Counted from the stretch's first letter, positions 50,501-59,232 are shown. The stretch is 64,000 nucleotides of DNA from Gordonia sp. ABSL11-1 (GCF_030315685.1 NZ_JASXSI010000027.1:1-64000), one strand, 5' to 3'. The notes: generated by a model not told the origin, from the letters alone. Made by a program: numbers and translations.

Positions 50501-53028
50501 GGCTCGCGTAGCCACTCCCGCAGCAGGGTGCTGATCACGGCGACCGAGTCGGTCGGGTTCTGCAGCGCGAGGAAGATGCGGAACACCCCGGCCTCGAGCT
50601 CGGGGGTGCGTTCGAGGTCGGCGACGTCGTAGTGGCCCAGCGCGCGACCGAGCTGATCGTGGAACGCCTGCGGCAGACCGTCGCGCTCCACGTCGAGGCT
50701 CTGCAGATAGGTGTGGAAGTTCTCACGTGCGCTGTGCACGTGCTCGACGCCGAGTTCGTCGCTCGACGGCCGGTTCTGACTCAGCTCGGCGAGGTCGGCG
50801 AAGACGGTGATCAGTTCGAGCTCGTCGGCCAGCGGACGGCGACCGCTCTCGATGGCGGCGCGACGGACCGCGAAGTACTCGTCGAGCAGCCGCATGCGAT
50901 CGTGCGGGTCGACGTCGTAGCCGAGGAGCTGGCTGCGCAGATCTTCCTGGCTGCGGGTGGTGCGCTCGTGCGGCTCGAGGTTCGGCTCGGCCGGCAGTTC
51001 GAGGTCGACGGTGCCGGTGGCCTCCTCGACGGCCTCGTCCTCGTCGTCGTCGGCGAGCGGCTCGAGACGCAGCAGGGTGGCGCCGGTTTCGACCTGGCTG
51101 CCGACGGACACCGTGCATTCCTTGAGGCGCGAGCGCACCGGCGCGCGCAGCACGGTCTCCATCTTCATGCTCTCGAGGACGAGCACCGGTGCACCGGCCT
51201 CGACCTCTGCGCCCACCTCGAGCGGGGTGGCGACGACCAGCGCGGGCGCGGGCGACCGCACGACACCGCCTTCGTCGCGGCTGACGCGGTGGGTCACTCC
51301 GTCGACGTCGACGAGGTGGATGGGCCCGTGGGTGTCGGTGACGAGTCGGTAGCGCACCCGATTGACCACGAGCTGAGCGCTGTGCTCGTCGAACCGTTCG
51401 AGGTCGACGTCGGCGGTCTGGGTCTCGGTGCCCGCCTCGATGGACACGCGGAAACGATGCGCGCCGATGCGCGCGACCCGCACCCGGTATCCGGCGCCGC
51501 GCAGCTTGAGGTCGAGGGGACGGCCGCTCTCGTGCTGGACCTGCGGGCGACCGCCGGACGCCGTCGACATCAGGCGCTGTCGCTCGACGAGTTCCTCTTC
51601 CTCGTAGGCGTCGATGGCGGCGGCGGCCAGTGCGATCGCGGAGTGCCGGTTCGCGACGAGACCGCTCTCCGCGCGGACCCGGTCGATCCAGCCGGTGTCG
51701 GCGATTCCGTCGATGACCTTCGGCTGATCGAGGAGTTCGAGGACGAAGCTCTTGTTGGTAGCGCCACCCGCGATGATCACCTTGGTCTCACGGACCGCGC
51801 GACGCAGACGTCCCAGCGCCTCGTCGCGGTCGCGGCCGTAGGCGATGATCTTGGCGATCATGGAGTCGAAGTCGGCGGGGATTGTGTCACCCTCGCTGAC
51901 GCCGGTGTCGACGCGGATGCCCGGACCGGCCGGCAGCTGGAGGAGGTCGATGCGCCCGGGCGCCGGTGCGAAATCGCGGTCCGGGTCCTCGGCGTTGAGC
52001 CGTGCCTCGATCGCGTGACCGCGCTCGCGCGGCGGTTCACCCTCGAGACGTCCGCCCGAGGCGACGTGCAGCTGCGCCCGCACCAGGTCGAAACCCGTGG
52101 TGATCTCGGTGATCGGGTGCTCGACCTGCAGGCGGGTGTTGACCTCCAGGAACGCGAACAGCTTCTCGCCCGGGTGATACAGGAACTCGACGGTCGCCGC
52201 GCCCCGATAGCCGACGGCGACGGCGAGCCGCTCGGCCGACGACTTCAGCTCGGCCACCTGCTCCTCGGCGAGCACCGGCGACGCCGACTCCTCGATGATC
52301 TTCTGATTGCGACGCTGCACCGAGCAGTCGCGGACGCCGAGCGCCCAGGCGGTTCCCTGGCCGTCGGCGATCACCTGCACCTCGACGTGCCGGGCCCCGG
52401 TGACCAGACGTTCCAGGAACACGATGCCGCTGCCGAAGGCACGGGCGGCCTCCTCGCTGGTGCGGGTGTAGGCGTCGCGGAGATCGTCGTCGTTGGTGAC
52501 GACGCGGATGCCGCGGCCGCCACCACCGGCGGTCGCCTTCAGCATGAGCGGGTAGCCGATGTCGGCTGCGGCGGCGACGGCCTGATCGATGGACTCGACG
52601 GCACCGCGGCTCCACGGCGCGACCGGCACACCGACCTCCTCGGCGATCAGCTTCGCGCCGATCTTGTCGCCGAGCTTGCGCATCGCCTCGGGCGACGGCC
52701 CGACGAAGGTGACGCCGATGCGCTCACAGAGTTCGGCGAACAACGGATCCTCGGCGACGAAGCCCCAGCCGACCCACGCGGCGTCGGCGTTGGTCTCGAG
52801 CAGCGCGTGCTCGAGCAACTTCATGTTCAGGTAGGGCCGTGCCGCGGCGGGCCCGAGGTCGTAGGCGACGTCGGCCTCGCGAACGAAGGTCGCGGTGCTG
52901 TCCACGTCGGTGTGCAGCGCGATCACCTCGATCGGCCGGCCCGTCTCATCCGAGAGGCCTCGAACGGCATGGATGAGGCGCATGGCGGCCTCGCCTCGGT
53001 TCACGATGGCAATGCGAGTGAACATCAC
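47533..53028 (-). CDS. Single-chain acyl-CoA carboxylase (BC, BCCP, central and CT domains)
   Basis: 1831 residues, far longer than bacterial subunits. Domains in order: biotin carboxylase (1 to about 450; MFTRIAIVNRGEAAMRLIHA, ATP-grasp loop MLKATAGGGGRGIRVV); biotinyl carrier domain with LVLESMKMETVLR and the biotin lysine near residue 621; a long helical central region (about 680-1270) without bacterial subunit counterpart, reminiscent of eukaryotic ACC; and a carboxyltransferase domain (about 1275-1831; GARISMDSGTENMDWVARAL). It would carboxylate acetyl-, propionyl- or longer acyl-CoA. Such multidomain enzymes occur in some actinobacteria alongside the usual AccA/AccD sets. First gene of a leftward pair with the acyl-CoA synthetase. 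Confidence 0.9.
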   Translation of the reverse strand: MMFTRIAIVNRGEAAMRLIHAVRGLSDETGRPIEVIALHTDVDSTATFVREADVAYDLGPAAARPYLNMKLLEHALLETNADAAWVGWGFVAEDPLFAELCERIGVTFVGPSPEAMRKLGDKIGAKLIAEEVGVPVAPWSRGAVESIDQAVAAAADIGYPLMLKATAGGGGRGIRVVTNDDDLRDAYTRTSEEAARAFGSGIVFLERLVTGARHVEVQVIADGQGTAWALGVRDCSVQRRNQKIIEESASPVLAEEQVAELKSSAERLAVAVGYRGAATVEFLYHPGEKLFAFLEVNTRLQVEHPITEITTGFDLVRAQLHVASGGRLEGEPPRERGHAIEARLNAEDPDRDFAPAPGRIDLLQLPAGPGIRVDTGVSEGDTIPADFDSMIAKIIAYGRDRDEALGRLRRAVRETKVIIAGGATNKSFVLELLDQPKVIDGIADTGWIDRVRAESGLVANRHSAIALAAAAIDAYEEEELVERQRLMSTASGGRPQVQHESGRPLDLKLRGAGYRVRVARIGAHRFRVSIEAGTETQTADVDLERFDEHSAQLVVNRVRYRLVTDTHGPIHLVDVDGVTHRVSRDEGGVVRSPAPALVVATPLEVGAEVEAGAPVLVLESMKMETVLRAPVRSRLKECTVSVGSQVETGATLLRLEPLADDDEDEAVEEATGTVDLELPAEPNLEPHERTTRSQEDLRSQLLGYDVDPHDRMRLLDEYFAVRRAAIESGRRPLADELELITVFADLAELSQNRPSSDELGVEHVHSARENFHTYLQSLDVERDGLPQAFHDQLGRALGHYDVADLERTPELEAGVFRIFLALQNPTDSVAVISTLLREWLREPTPRDELREAVGTALDRLVAATQVRFPAIADLARGVVYAWYGQPLQRRDRARVYNNVRKQLRYLDENPHAADRTDRVDDMVRSTEPLVRLLGQRIDRGNLDNTVMLEVLTRRYYGNKGLSEVRTHQAGGATFVSAERDGLNLVSAAVGFEALPAAMGGLAELARDTASVVDADIYLSWEQQPDEFDVLAGTLHEIVANSALPPQVHRVTVTVAGSGDARMHHHVTFRPSATGMAEERLIRGLHPYIAQRMQMERLRKFDLTRLSSADDEEVYLFRCVARENASDERLIAFAQVRDLTAMREQDGRLLTLPTAEAVLASCVDSIRRAQRGSRRPSSTNRIIIYVWPPIDADADVLDTIADHIRGTTRGVGLEEVQLIARSRDRETGELAKVTVQFSVNATGGFDVKVGEPSDDPIEPVDEYRQKVLRAAKRNTVYPYELADLLGEFTEYDLDAEQRLIRVDRPKGHNSAAMVAGVVTTPTEKYPQGVTRVVLLGDPTKSLGALSEPECSRVIAALDLAEQMQVPLEWYALSSGARISMDSGTENMDWVARALKRVVEFTQAGGEINIVVAGINVGAQPYWNAESTMLMHTKGVLVMTPDSAMVLTGKQSLDFSGGVSAEDNFGIGGYDRVMGPNGQAQYWAPNLGAARDLLMSHYDHTYVVPGERTPRRAETSDPSDRDISDYPHVLAGSDFTTVGQIFSSASNPDRKKPFDIRTVIRAVADQDHAVLERWAGMADAETAVVCDVHMGGIPVCLLGIESREVQRRGYTPTDGPDTYTAGTLFPQSSKKAARAINVASGNRPLVVLANLSGFDGSPESMRKLQLEYGAEIGRAIVNFQGPIVFCVISRYHGGAFVVFSKALNPNMTVLAIDGSFASVLGGAPAAAVVFAGEVAKRVGADPRVRELEASVAQASGTDRSSLNAELADTRQSVRAEKISEIAAEFDAVHSIRRAVEVGSVDAVIQADELRPRIIGAIESSPAWGPRSAHATTS

Positions 53029-53186
53029 CGACTCCCTTCACTTCGTCGTGCTGCGATCCACGGGGGTTGGCGGTGCAGCTCGGCGGTCCAGGTCAACGGT
53101 GTTTCCGGACACGCGCGGTGGTCAGACGTGCTGATTCTTGCGAATGAAATCGCTACGCGCGAGTACGGAAGAAACGGCACTGAGTG

Positions 53187-53450
53187 TCATACCGGCCGAA
53201 ACGCGCGTGCCGCGGCGACTGCCGCGGTCGGATCGATGTCGGGCGTCAGGCCCGCGAAGACGCGCCCGGCGTCGTCGCCGTGGACGAGGTCAGCCCAGTT
53301 GCCGCCGCCGTCGTCGTGATGCCAGAACGCGCCGCGGGCGAATGCGCTCGTGGCCCAGCGTGGTCCACGGGTGGCGAGGGTCGCCGCGATCGCCGACCAT
53401 GCCGGTGCGAGATCGGCGGGCGGCGGGAGGTGATCGATGCGGGTCGGCAC
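53187..53450 (-). CDS. Hypothetical protein downstream of SRPBCC gene
   Basis: 87 residues, start ATG 53450, 15 bases after the SRPBCC stop, so probably co-transcribed. Soluble, with a tryptophan-rich centre (RWATSAFARGAFWHHDDGGG) and no recognised motif. The C-terminus AAVAAARAFRPV ends abruptly, so it might be a shortened version of a larger protein. Confidence 0.5.
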   Translation of the reverse strand: MPTRIDHLPPPADLAPAWSAIAATLATRGPRWATSAFARGAFWHHDDGGGNWADLVHGDDAGRVFAGLTPDIDPTAAVAAARAFRPV

Positions 53451-53465
53451 GTGTGGCGATCCGCA

Positions 53466-53933
53466 TCAGGCGAAGCGCGCTGCCAGCGCCCGCAGGGTGC
53501 CCTCGATTCCCTGTCCGTTCTTCTTGTCGTAGCCGAGAATTTCGATGATCTTCGGGATCTTGATCGTCGAATAGTCGAAGGTCTCGGTGACCTCAGTGGC
53601 CGTCGGCGAGGTCGGCGACAACTCCCATCGCCACCGGTGGCCCATCGGGTGCTGCCATTCGACGACCTTGTCGTCCTCGTAGTCGCTCACCGTCGAGGTG
53701 ATCTTGTACGGGACGCCGTACTGCTTCATGCCGACACTGAACCGGGCGCCGCGGCTCAACTTCTCCGGCCCCGTGACCGGGGTGTCGCGGACGGTTCCCG
53801 AGCCGTCCAGCTCGGGATGCCGGTGCGGGTTGGCGACGAGGGCGAAGATGTCGGCGGCCGGTGCGTTCACGGTGACCCGCCGCGCGACCTTGTGCGGACC
53901 GGATTCGACGGGTGTGACGGGTGCGTCTGCCAT
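53466..53933 (-). CDS. SRPBCC-family (START-like) protein
   Basis: 155 residues with the SRPBCC pattern: VARRVTVNAPAADIFALVAN near the N-terminus, a central beta-sheet (KVVEWQHPMGHRWRWEL) and a long C-terminal helix after TEVTETFDYS. These helix-grip folds bind hydrophobic ligands or act as cyclase-like or co-chaperone proteins; no ligand can be inferred. Divergent from the ankyrin lipoprotein gene with only 36 bases between starts. Confidence 0.82.
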   Translation of the reverse strand: MADAPVTPVESGPHKVARRVTVNAPAADIFALVANPHRHPELDGSGTVRDTPVTGPEKLSRGARFSVGMKQYGVPYKITSTVSDYEDDKVVEWQHPMGHRWRWELSPTSPTATEVTETFDYSTIKIPKIIEILGYDKKNGQGIEGTLRALAARFA

Positions 53934-53969
53934 GGACCCAACCTACCGCCCGGTGTGGAAGATGGAACG

Positions 53970-54552
53970 GTGAGACACCTCCGTGGCGGACTTGCCGTGG
54001 CCACCGCGGCCGTCGCCACGGCCGCCGTCGGTGCAGGCTGTTCCCAGGGGCCGGACTCCGATGTCGCGGGCAAGTCGTCGGCAGTGGCGTCCCGACCCGC
54101 ACCCAGCACGCCCGTCACGAGCACCCCGTCGGCGGTGCGTGACCTGCTCGCACGGGGCGCCGGCATCGAATCCCGCGACGGCCTCGGCCGCCCCCCTCGT
54201 CGACGCGACCAAGAACGGCGCCACCGACTCCGCTTACCTGTACGCCGGGGCCGAGGGCCTCGACGAGATCCTCGTGATGACGTTGCGACACGGCGCGGAT
54301 GTTCGCAGTCTCAACCGATTCGGAGGCACCGCCCTGATCCCGGCGAGCGAGCACGGCCACGTCAGCACGGTCCGGCTCCTCATCGATGCGGGCGTCGACG
54401 TGAATCACGTCGACGCCGTCGCGGTGGACCGCTCTGCTCGAGCGGGCGCCGATCCGATGATCCGCGACGGCTCCGGGCGCACCGTCCTCGGCAACGCGGA
54501 ACGCCTGGGCCAGAACGAGATAGCCCATATCCTGCAACAGCATCGGAACTGA
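53970..54552 (+). pseudogene. Ankyrin-repeat lipoprotein, frameshifted
   Basis: A GTG at 53970 begins MRHLRGGLAVATAAVATAAV with lipobox VGAGC-S, a serine/threonine linker and the first ankyrin helix (VRDLLARGAGIESRDGLGR). At the run of six Cs (54191-54196) the frame changes; the repeats continue in the next frame (PLVDATKNGATDSAYLY, then LNRFGGTALIPASEHGHVST and LLIDAGVDVNHVD) to the stop at 54552. Deleting one C rejoins them. The third repeat is also odd: between NHVD and RAGADPMIRDG about 20 residues expected from neighbouring repeats are missing. Intact relatives are surface lipoproteins of unknown partner. Confidence 0.7.
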
Positions 54553-54557
54553 GGATC

Positions 54558-54785
54558 ATGACGACCGAAGTGTTCGCCGGAGTTCCCGTGAGCGATCTCG
54601 CCCGGGCAGTGGACTGGTTCGAGCGGCTGCTGGGCGACGTCGAGTCGTTCGATCCCGACGACGTCGAGCGGGTGTGGACGGTGACCGATCACGGTCACAT
54701 CTATGACAACGGGGTTCGCAAGGCGGTGTTCCGCGATCCCGACGGCAACGAGATCGGCATCGGCGGGATGGTCCATCAGGACTGA
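54558..54785 (+). pseudogene. VOC/glyoxalase-family protein with internal deletion
   Basis: 75 residues, in frame throughout. The start (TEVFAGVPVSDLARAVDWFE) is the first VOC beta-alpha unit and the end (NGVRKAVFRDPDGNEIGIGG) the last metal-binding strand, but the middle 40-50 residues that complete the second beta-alpha-beta-beta-beta module are absent; the join is around WTVTDHGHIY-DNGVRK. VOC proteins need paired modules for metal and substrate, so this is unlikely to be active. Starts 6 bases after the ankyrin stop. Confidence 0.65.
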
Positions 54786-54790
54786 GTCGA

Positions 54791-55039
54791 TCAGGACTGA
54801 TCGGACTCTGCAGCGTCGATGAACTCCAGTGAGTCGGTGAACACGATCCCGCCACCATCGAGGCCGACGGCCCACCGTCGGAGCCGCGCGATGTGATCGT
54901 GATCGATGGTGACCTCGGTCGGGTGGCTCTTCAGCAGATCGCTGAAGTCGTCGACGACGACACCTTCCGCGGATCCGCTTCCGTCGGGTAAATCGAGGCG
55001 GACCCGCCGGGTGTCCGCCGGTGCTGTGGGGTTGGTCAT
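54791..55039 (-). CDS. Small conserved-looking protein of unknown function
   Basis: 82 residues from the ATG at 55039 with a GGAGACC ribosome-binding site. Acidic, soluble; contains DLPDGSGSAEGVVVDDFSDL and RRWAVGLDGGGIVFTDSLEF. Not recognised. Convergent with the VOC remnant, 5 bases apart. Confidence 0.55.
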   Translation of the reverse strand: MTNPTAPADTRRVRLDLPDGSGSAEGVVVDDFSDLLKSHPTEVTIDHDHIARLRRWAVGLDGGGIVFTDSLEFIDAAESDQS

Positions 55040-55230
55040 CGGGGGTCTCCTCGCGCACGGTCCAGTGACATCCCCCCAGACGACGATATCCATCGCGCCG
55101 GTGGAGCAACAGGATTGTGATCAGACCGAGGCTGACCCAGAGACTGATCCGTTATGACCTACGGTCGAGAGTGGAGGTCTGTCGAGCAGCAGGCGGTCCT
55201 CGGACGAATCAGCGATCCGATGGAGGAACC

Positions 55231-55443
55231 ATGAGCGACAACATCTACCGCGTCACCGAGATCGTCGGCTCGTCGACGACGGGTGTCGACGACGCGATCA
55301 AGGGCGCGATCTCGCGCGCGAGCCAGACAGTGGAGAATCTCGAGTGGTTCGAGGTGGTCGAGACGCGTGGTCACATCGAGAACGGTCAGGTCGCCCACTT
55401 CCAGGTGACGTTGAAAGTCGGTTTCCGACTGCTGGAATCCTGA
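55231..55443 (+). CDS. Dodecin flavin-binding protein
   Basis: 70 residues, the exact size of bacterial dodecins, after a TGGAGGAA ribosome-binding site. Family sequence YRVTEIVGSSTTGVDDAI, the flavin-stacking tryptophan in LEWFEVVETRGHIENG and VAHFQVTLKVGFRLL. Dodecins form hollow 12-mers that bind FMN or riboflavin (and CoA in some species) as a store or buffer. Single gene. Confidence 0.93.
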   Translation: MSDNIYRVTEIVGSSTTGVDDAIKGAISRASQTVENLEWFEVVETRGHIENGQVAHFQVTLKVGFRLLES

Positions 55444-55522
55444 TGACGGTGTCACCGCATCGGCAGCGGTGACAGCTACACCGATCCGGTTGTGGTGGCG
55501 AGGTTTTCGATCCAATCCGAAC

Positions 55523-56830
55523 CTACGTCCCGGGCACCGGCCGTCCCGATTGCCGCGACCACAGGTCCGGGTCGTCGCGGAGGAGTCGATTGCGTCCTTT
55601 TCGGCGGTACCGCCAGATCTGCAGGGCGCCGAGACCCCACAGGAGGAACTGCGCCGACATCGCCCAGGTGAACGCTTCGGCGGGATAGCCCGTGACACCG
55701 TCGGGGGTACGCCAGTCGAGCAGGAGTCCGATCAGCGCGACCGTGGTGAGGCTGGCGAAGAACCCGCCCTGGTTGATGATCCCCGTCGCGGTGCTCACCC
55801 GGACCACCGGATTCGAGGTCCGCCCGAGGTCGAAACCGACCATCGATGCCGGTCCTCCCATGCCGCACACGACGACGAGGAGCACGAGCAGCCAGAACGG
55901 CGCTGTTCCCGGCCAAGACAGCACGAGGGCCCACATCCCGGCGATCGCCGCGATGACCAGGAGGACCAATGTCGACCGATGCCAGGGCCAGCGGGTGATC
56001 AGCCACGCGAAGGCGGGGCCGAATCCCATGATCGACAGCACCATGATCGTCAGGAGCAAGCCGGCCGACGCCGAGCCGAGGCCTTGCCCCTGTACGAAGA
56101 AGGGATATCCCCAGAGCAGGCCGAGCACGGTCGCACTGAACTGGGTCGAGAAGTGCATCCAGAATCCGAGGCGGGTTCCCGGATGCTCCCACGACGCCCA
56201 CAGACTGTCCTTGATGCCGGCCAACCCCAGCAGGGGGCCCGCGGTGGTGCGCGCCTGCGGCGAATCGCGCACGACGATCAGGGTCGCCACGAGGAGGACG
56301 GCGCCGATCGCGGCCGTCGCGAGGTAGGCGCGGGTCCAGCCCAGTGACGACAGGGCCCACGTCATCGGCACGGCCGCGGCGACCGCACCGAGCTGCCCGA
56401 GCACGCCGGTGAGCTGTGTCATCAGTGGAATCCGCCGGGCCGGGAACCACGAGTTGACCAGGCGCAGGACGCACACGAAGGTCATCGCGTCGCCGACTCC
56501 GACGAAGAACCGCGACGACAGCGCCCACGCGTAGTTGTCGGCGAAGGCGAAGCTCAGCTGGGCGCACGTCAGGACGAGCGTGCCGGTGAGCAACACCCGA
56601 CGTGGACCGAATCGGTCGACCATCAGTCCGACCGGCACCTGCATCAGCGCATAGATCAGCAGCTGCAGGACGACGAACGTCGACAGTTGGGATGCGGTGA
56701 TCTCGAACCGCTCGGCCGCGAGAAGACCGGCGACGGCGAGCGAGGAGCGGTGGAAGACGGCGACGAAGTAGACGGCGAGACCGACGATCCAGATGACCAT
56801 CGCCTGGGAGGTGCGAGGTGCTGTCGTCAT
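55523..56830 (-). CDS. MFS transporter (nitrate/sugar-phosphate-like subgroup)
   Basis: 435 residues with 12 TM helices. N-terminal VIWIVGLAVYFVAVFHRSSL, the loop-2 motif GLMVDRFGPRRVLLTG (MFS motif A) and a central cytoplasmic loop around residue 210. HRSSL near TM1 is common in a bacterial MFS group of unknown substrate. Overlaps no neighbour; remnants lie beyond its start. Confidence 0.85.
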   Translation of the reverse strand: MTTAPRTSQAMVIWIVGLAVYFVAVFHRSSLAVAGLLAAERFEITASQLSTFVVLQLLIYALMQVPVGLMVDRFGPRRVLLTGTLVLTCAQLSFAFADNYAWALSSRFFVGVGDAMTFVCVLRLVNSWFPARRIPLMTQLTGVLGQLGAVAAAVPMTWALSSLGWTRAYLATAAIGAVLLVATLIVVRDSPQARTTAGPLLGLAGIKDSLWASWEHPGTRLGFWMHFSTQFSATVLGLLWGYPFFVQGQGLGSASAGLLLTIMVLSIMGFGPAFAWLITRWPWHRSTLVLLVIAAIAGMWALVLSWPGTAPFWLLVLLVVVCGMGGPASMVGFDLGRTSNPVVRVSTATGIINQGGFFASLTTVALIGLLLDWRTPDGVTGYPAEAFTWAMSAQFLLWGLGALQIWRYRRKGRNRLLRDDPDLWSRQSGRPVPGT

Positions 56831-56939
56831 CGGGGAGGACTCAGGCGGTCTCGACTGCGCGCGGAGCTCTGGATCACTCGACCATTGTCCGCCGCCTCCG
56901 AGAATGCGCCCGACCCACCTCGTCGGTCTCAGAGCTGGC

Positions 56940-57254
56940 GATCACGTGCAGCAGCGCGTTCTCGACACCACTGGATTTCGCCTCGGCACACCCATCCACC
57001 TACGAGGCGATGTTCTCGATGCAGTTGGACGTGCGCTTCGCGGACGAGTCCACTCCCGCAGAACCCCGCGATGCCTTCGACGTCGTGGTGGCCGCGATCG
57101 ATGACACCGCGTCCACCGACTCGGCTACCCGGGCGGAACTGTCGTGGAGTGCCCTCCACGGGATCTCGGTACTCACCAGAGGTCACGACTTCGCCCGGAA
57201 GATGCACGGAATCGGATCGAGGTGCTCGAGAAACTGTTCGGTGGGACCGCGTAG
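56940..57254 (+). pseudogene. TetR-regulator C-terminal remnant, frameshifted
   Basis: Recognisable is the ligand-binding half of a TetR protein of the WHG-containing type: ASAHPSTYEAMFSMQL, AFDVVVAAIDDTASTDSATR and WSALHGISVLTRG. After RGH (57181-57186) the frame changes, and RLRPEDARNRIEVLEKLFGG completes the C-terminus to a stop at 57252-57254. The whole N-terminal DNA-binding domain is missing; upstream sequence is the MFS promoter. It cannot act as a regulator. Confidence 0.7.
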
Positions 57255-57317
57255 TCCAGATCAGATCCGCCCAGATCCGTGGCACCGCGACGTCCACGGC
57301 CGGCAGGCCGCCGGCCG

Positions 57318-57526
57318 CTACTGATCGAAGGCGACGAAGGTGGGGCGGCCTCCTCGACCGATTCGCGTTCGGACACCACGGCATCGGCCGGGAAGGTGTC
57401 ATCCGGCCAACCCAGCGCGATGTTCTTCATGATCACCTGATCGTCCGGAATCCCGGCATGTTCTCTGACCACGGGCGACTGTACGAGGCCCTGGCTGTTG
57501 ATCACCGCGCCCACACCGATTACCGG
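57318..57526 (-). pseudogene. Nitroreductase C-terminal remnant
   Basis: Reads GVGAVINSQGLVQSPVVREH, then AGIPDDQVIMKNIALGWPDD and TFPADAVVSERESVEEAA, the last third of a nitroreductase-family flavoprotein (the segment contacting FMN phosphate at its end). At the GGGG run 57342-57345 the frame slips; the proper ending TFVAFDQ-stop is in the neighbouring frame. Nothing of the first two thirds of the gene remains. Confidence 0.7.
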
Positions 57527-57768
57527 TGCTCGTGTCGGGCATCGCGCAGAGTCAGGCAGAACAGTCAGTCCTGGTCACAGGTGGCGGCAGCGGCTGCGGC
57601 GCCGGTATCGCAAGCAACGCTGGTCGCGTACGGGCCACCGGCGGCCTGGACGTCATGAACAACGGAACGGTCCTCGTCCCGGGCTGCTCCGGCGTCGTCG
57701 TGGCCACTGCATCCTCCGACTGCTCGGCGCTCGGCACGCCAGGGATGGCGTGTTGCGCCAGTGTCTGA
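57526..57768 (+). pseudogene. Short-chain dehydrogenase remnant with internal deletions
   Basis: An 80-residue frame in which scattered SDR landmarks appear in order but with the connecting sequence missing: cofactor loop VLVTGGGSGCGAGIA, then SNAGRV, then VVVATASSDCSALGTPGMAC ending CAS where SDRs have the YxxxK region. About 150 residues of a normal 250 are gone. A mosaic of deletions, not a functional enzyme. Confidence 0.6.
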
Positions 57769-57789
57769 CCTGTTGCCTACCCTTGAACC

Positions 57790-59232
57790 GTGGACTTCGA
57801 GACCTTCGGCGGCCTGTGGGATCGCCACCCCGCGTGGCGGCTGCTGCGCGCCCATAACTCGCCCCTCATCCTGGCGTTTCTCGGGAACTTCTTCGTCGAG
57901 GGCAACAGGGGCGCCAGCTCGGCAAGTGACCTGGCCACAGCGCTGGACGACCTCATCTACGACCTCAACACCACTGCGGCGGCCGACGACGGACAGCAGC
58001 GTTTCCCTAAAGAGTCACACGCCTACCTCGAGGACTGGGCCGCCACCGACGCCGGATTTCTACGCCGCTTCTACCCGGCCGGCGACGACGAGGTCCACTA
58101 TGAGGTGACACCAGCATTCGAGAAGGCATACGCGTGGGTCGTCTCGCTGCAAGGCCGGTCGTTCGTCGGCACCGAGTCGAGGCTGCACACCGTCGTTGAG
58201 TTGCTGCGGCAGATCGTGCACGGAATCGAGTCCGACCCGGACATCCGGTTGGCCGAACTCCGTCGACGCCGCGCGGAGATCGACGTCGAGATCGATGCGG
58301 TCGAATCCGGTGACGTGTCGGTCCTCGACGAGGTCGGAGTGCGCGATCGATATCAGCAGCTGTCGTCGACCGCACGGGAACTGCTCTCCGACTTCAGAGA
58401 GGTCGAGGACAATTTCCGCCTTCTCGACCGCGCCGCCCGCGAGAAGATCGCCTCGTGGGACGGCCCGAAGGGCGAGCTGCTCGCCGACTTGGTGGGTAGC
58501 CGCTCAGAAATCGCCGGCTCTGATCAGGGCCGCAGCTTCCAATCGTTCTACGAGTTCCTGCTCTCCGACGCCCGCCAGACCGAGCTGTCCGATCTTCTCG
58601 CCGCGGTGTCGTCGCTGGACATCGTCGACGCCGACCAACGAATCCGCGGCATCCACCACGACTGGTCGGAGGCCGCAGATCGCACCCAGCGCACGGTGCG
58701 ACAGATCTCCGAGCAACTGCGCCGTTTTCTCGATGACCAGGTGTGGCTGGAGAATCGCCGAGTGCTCGATCTCGTTCGTGTGGTGGAGAGCACCGCCCTC
58801 GAGATCCGCGACCGGGAACCGGGGTTCGGGCTCGAGGTCGATCAGCCCGGCATCGAGATCGTGCTGCCGTTCGAGCGACCGCTGTATCAGCAACCGGCGA
58901 ACGTCACCGTCGAGAGCCGGCTCGACGACGCCACGGAAGAGGTCGACGCCGACCTCCTCTTCACCCAGAGCTACATCGATCAGGCCCGGCTGGCCGCCAA
59001 CATCCGCAACATCCTGCCCGAGCGATCGTCGGCGCTGTTGTCGGATGTGATCGACATGTGCCCGATCGAGCAGGGTGCGGCCGAGATCGTCGGCTACCTT
59101 GCGCTCGATGACGACAACGTGAGCGTCGACATCGACGACACCGACGAAACCCTGCTCGTGTACACCGACCCTTACGACCCGGACACGACCAAACGTGCCC
59201 GGCTGCCGAGAGTCACGGTGAGGCGACGATGA
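57790..59232 (+). CDS. jetA: Wadjet type I subunit JetA (DUF3375, kleisin-like)
   Basis: 480 residues from the GTG at 57790. The start MDFETFGGLWDRHPAWRLLR and SPLILAFLGNFFVEGNR are typical of DUF3375; long helices (LRRRRAEIDVEIDAVESGDV) and a late FTQSYIDQARLAANIRNILP follow. JetA is the MukF-like kleisin that links the JetC ATPase heads. With JetB, JetC and JetD it forms an SMC complex that recognises small circular DNA by loop extrusion and lets JetD cut it, limiting plasmids. ATGA overlap with jetB. Confidence 0.93.
   Translation: MDFETFGGLWDRHPAWRLLRAHNSPLILAFLGNFFVEGNRGASSASDLATALDDLIYDLNTTAAADDGQQRFPKESHAYLEDWAATDAGFLRRFYPAGDDEVHYEVTPAFEKAYAWVVSLQGRSFVGTESRLHTVVELLRQIVHGIESDPDIRLAELRRRRAEIDVEIDAVESGDVSVLDEVGVRDRYQQLSSTARELLSDFREVEDNFRLLDRAAREKIASWDGPKGELLADLVGSRSEIAGSDQGRSFQSFYEFLLSDARQTELSDLLAAVSSLDIVDADQRIRGIHHDWSEAADRTQRTVRQISEQLRRFLDDQVWLENRRVLDLVRVVESTALEIRDREPGFGLEVDQPGIEIVLPFERPLYQQPANVTVESRLDDATEEVDADLLFTQSYIDQARLAANIRNILPERSSALLSDVIDMCPIEQGAAEIVGYLALDDDNVSVDIDDTDETLLVYTDPYDPDTTKRARLPRVTVRRR

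Noticed and set aside
47533..53319. Very long plus-strand open frames opposite the carboxylase (up to about 890 codons)
   Set aside because: These are shadows created by strong GC codon bias; the minus strand has uninterrupted biotin carboxylase, carrier and carboxyltransferase motifs.
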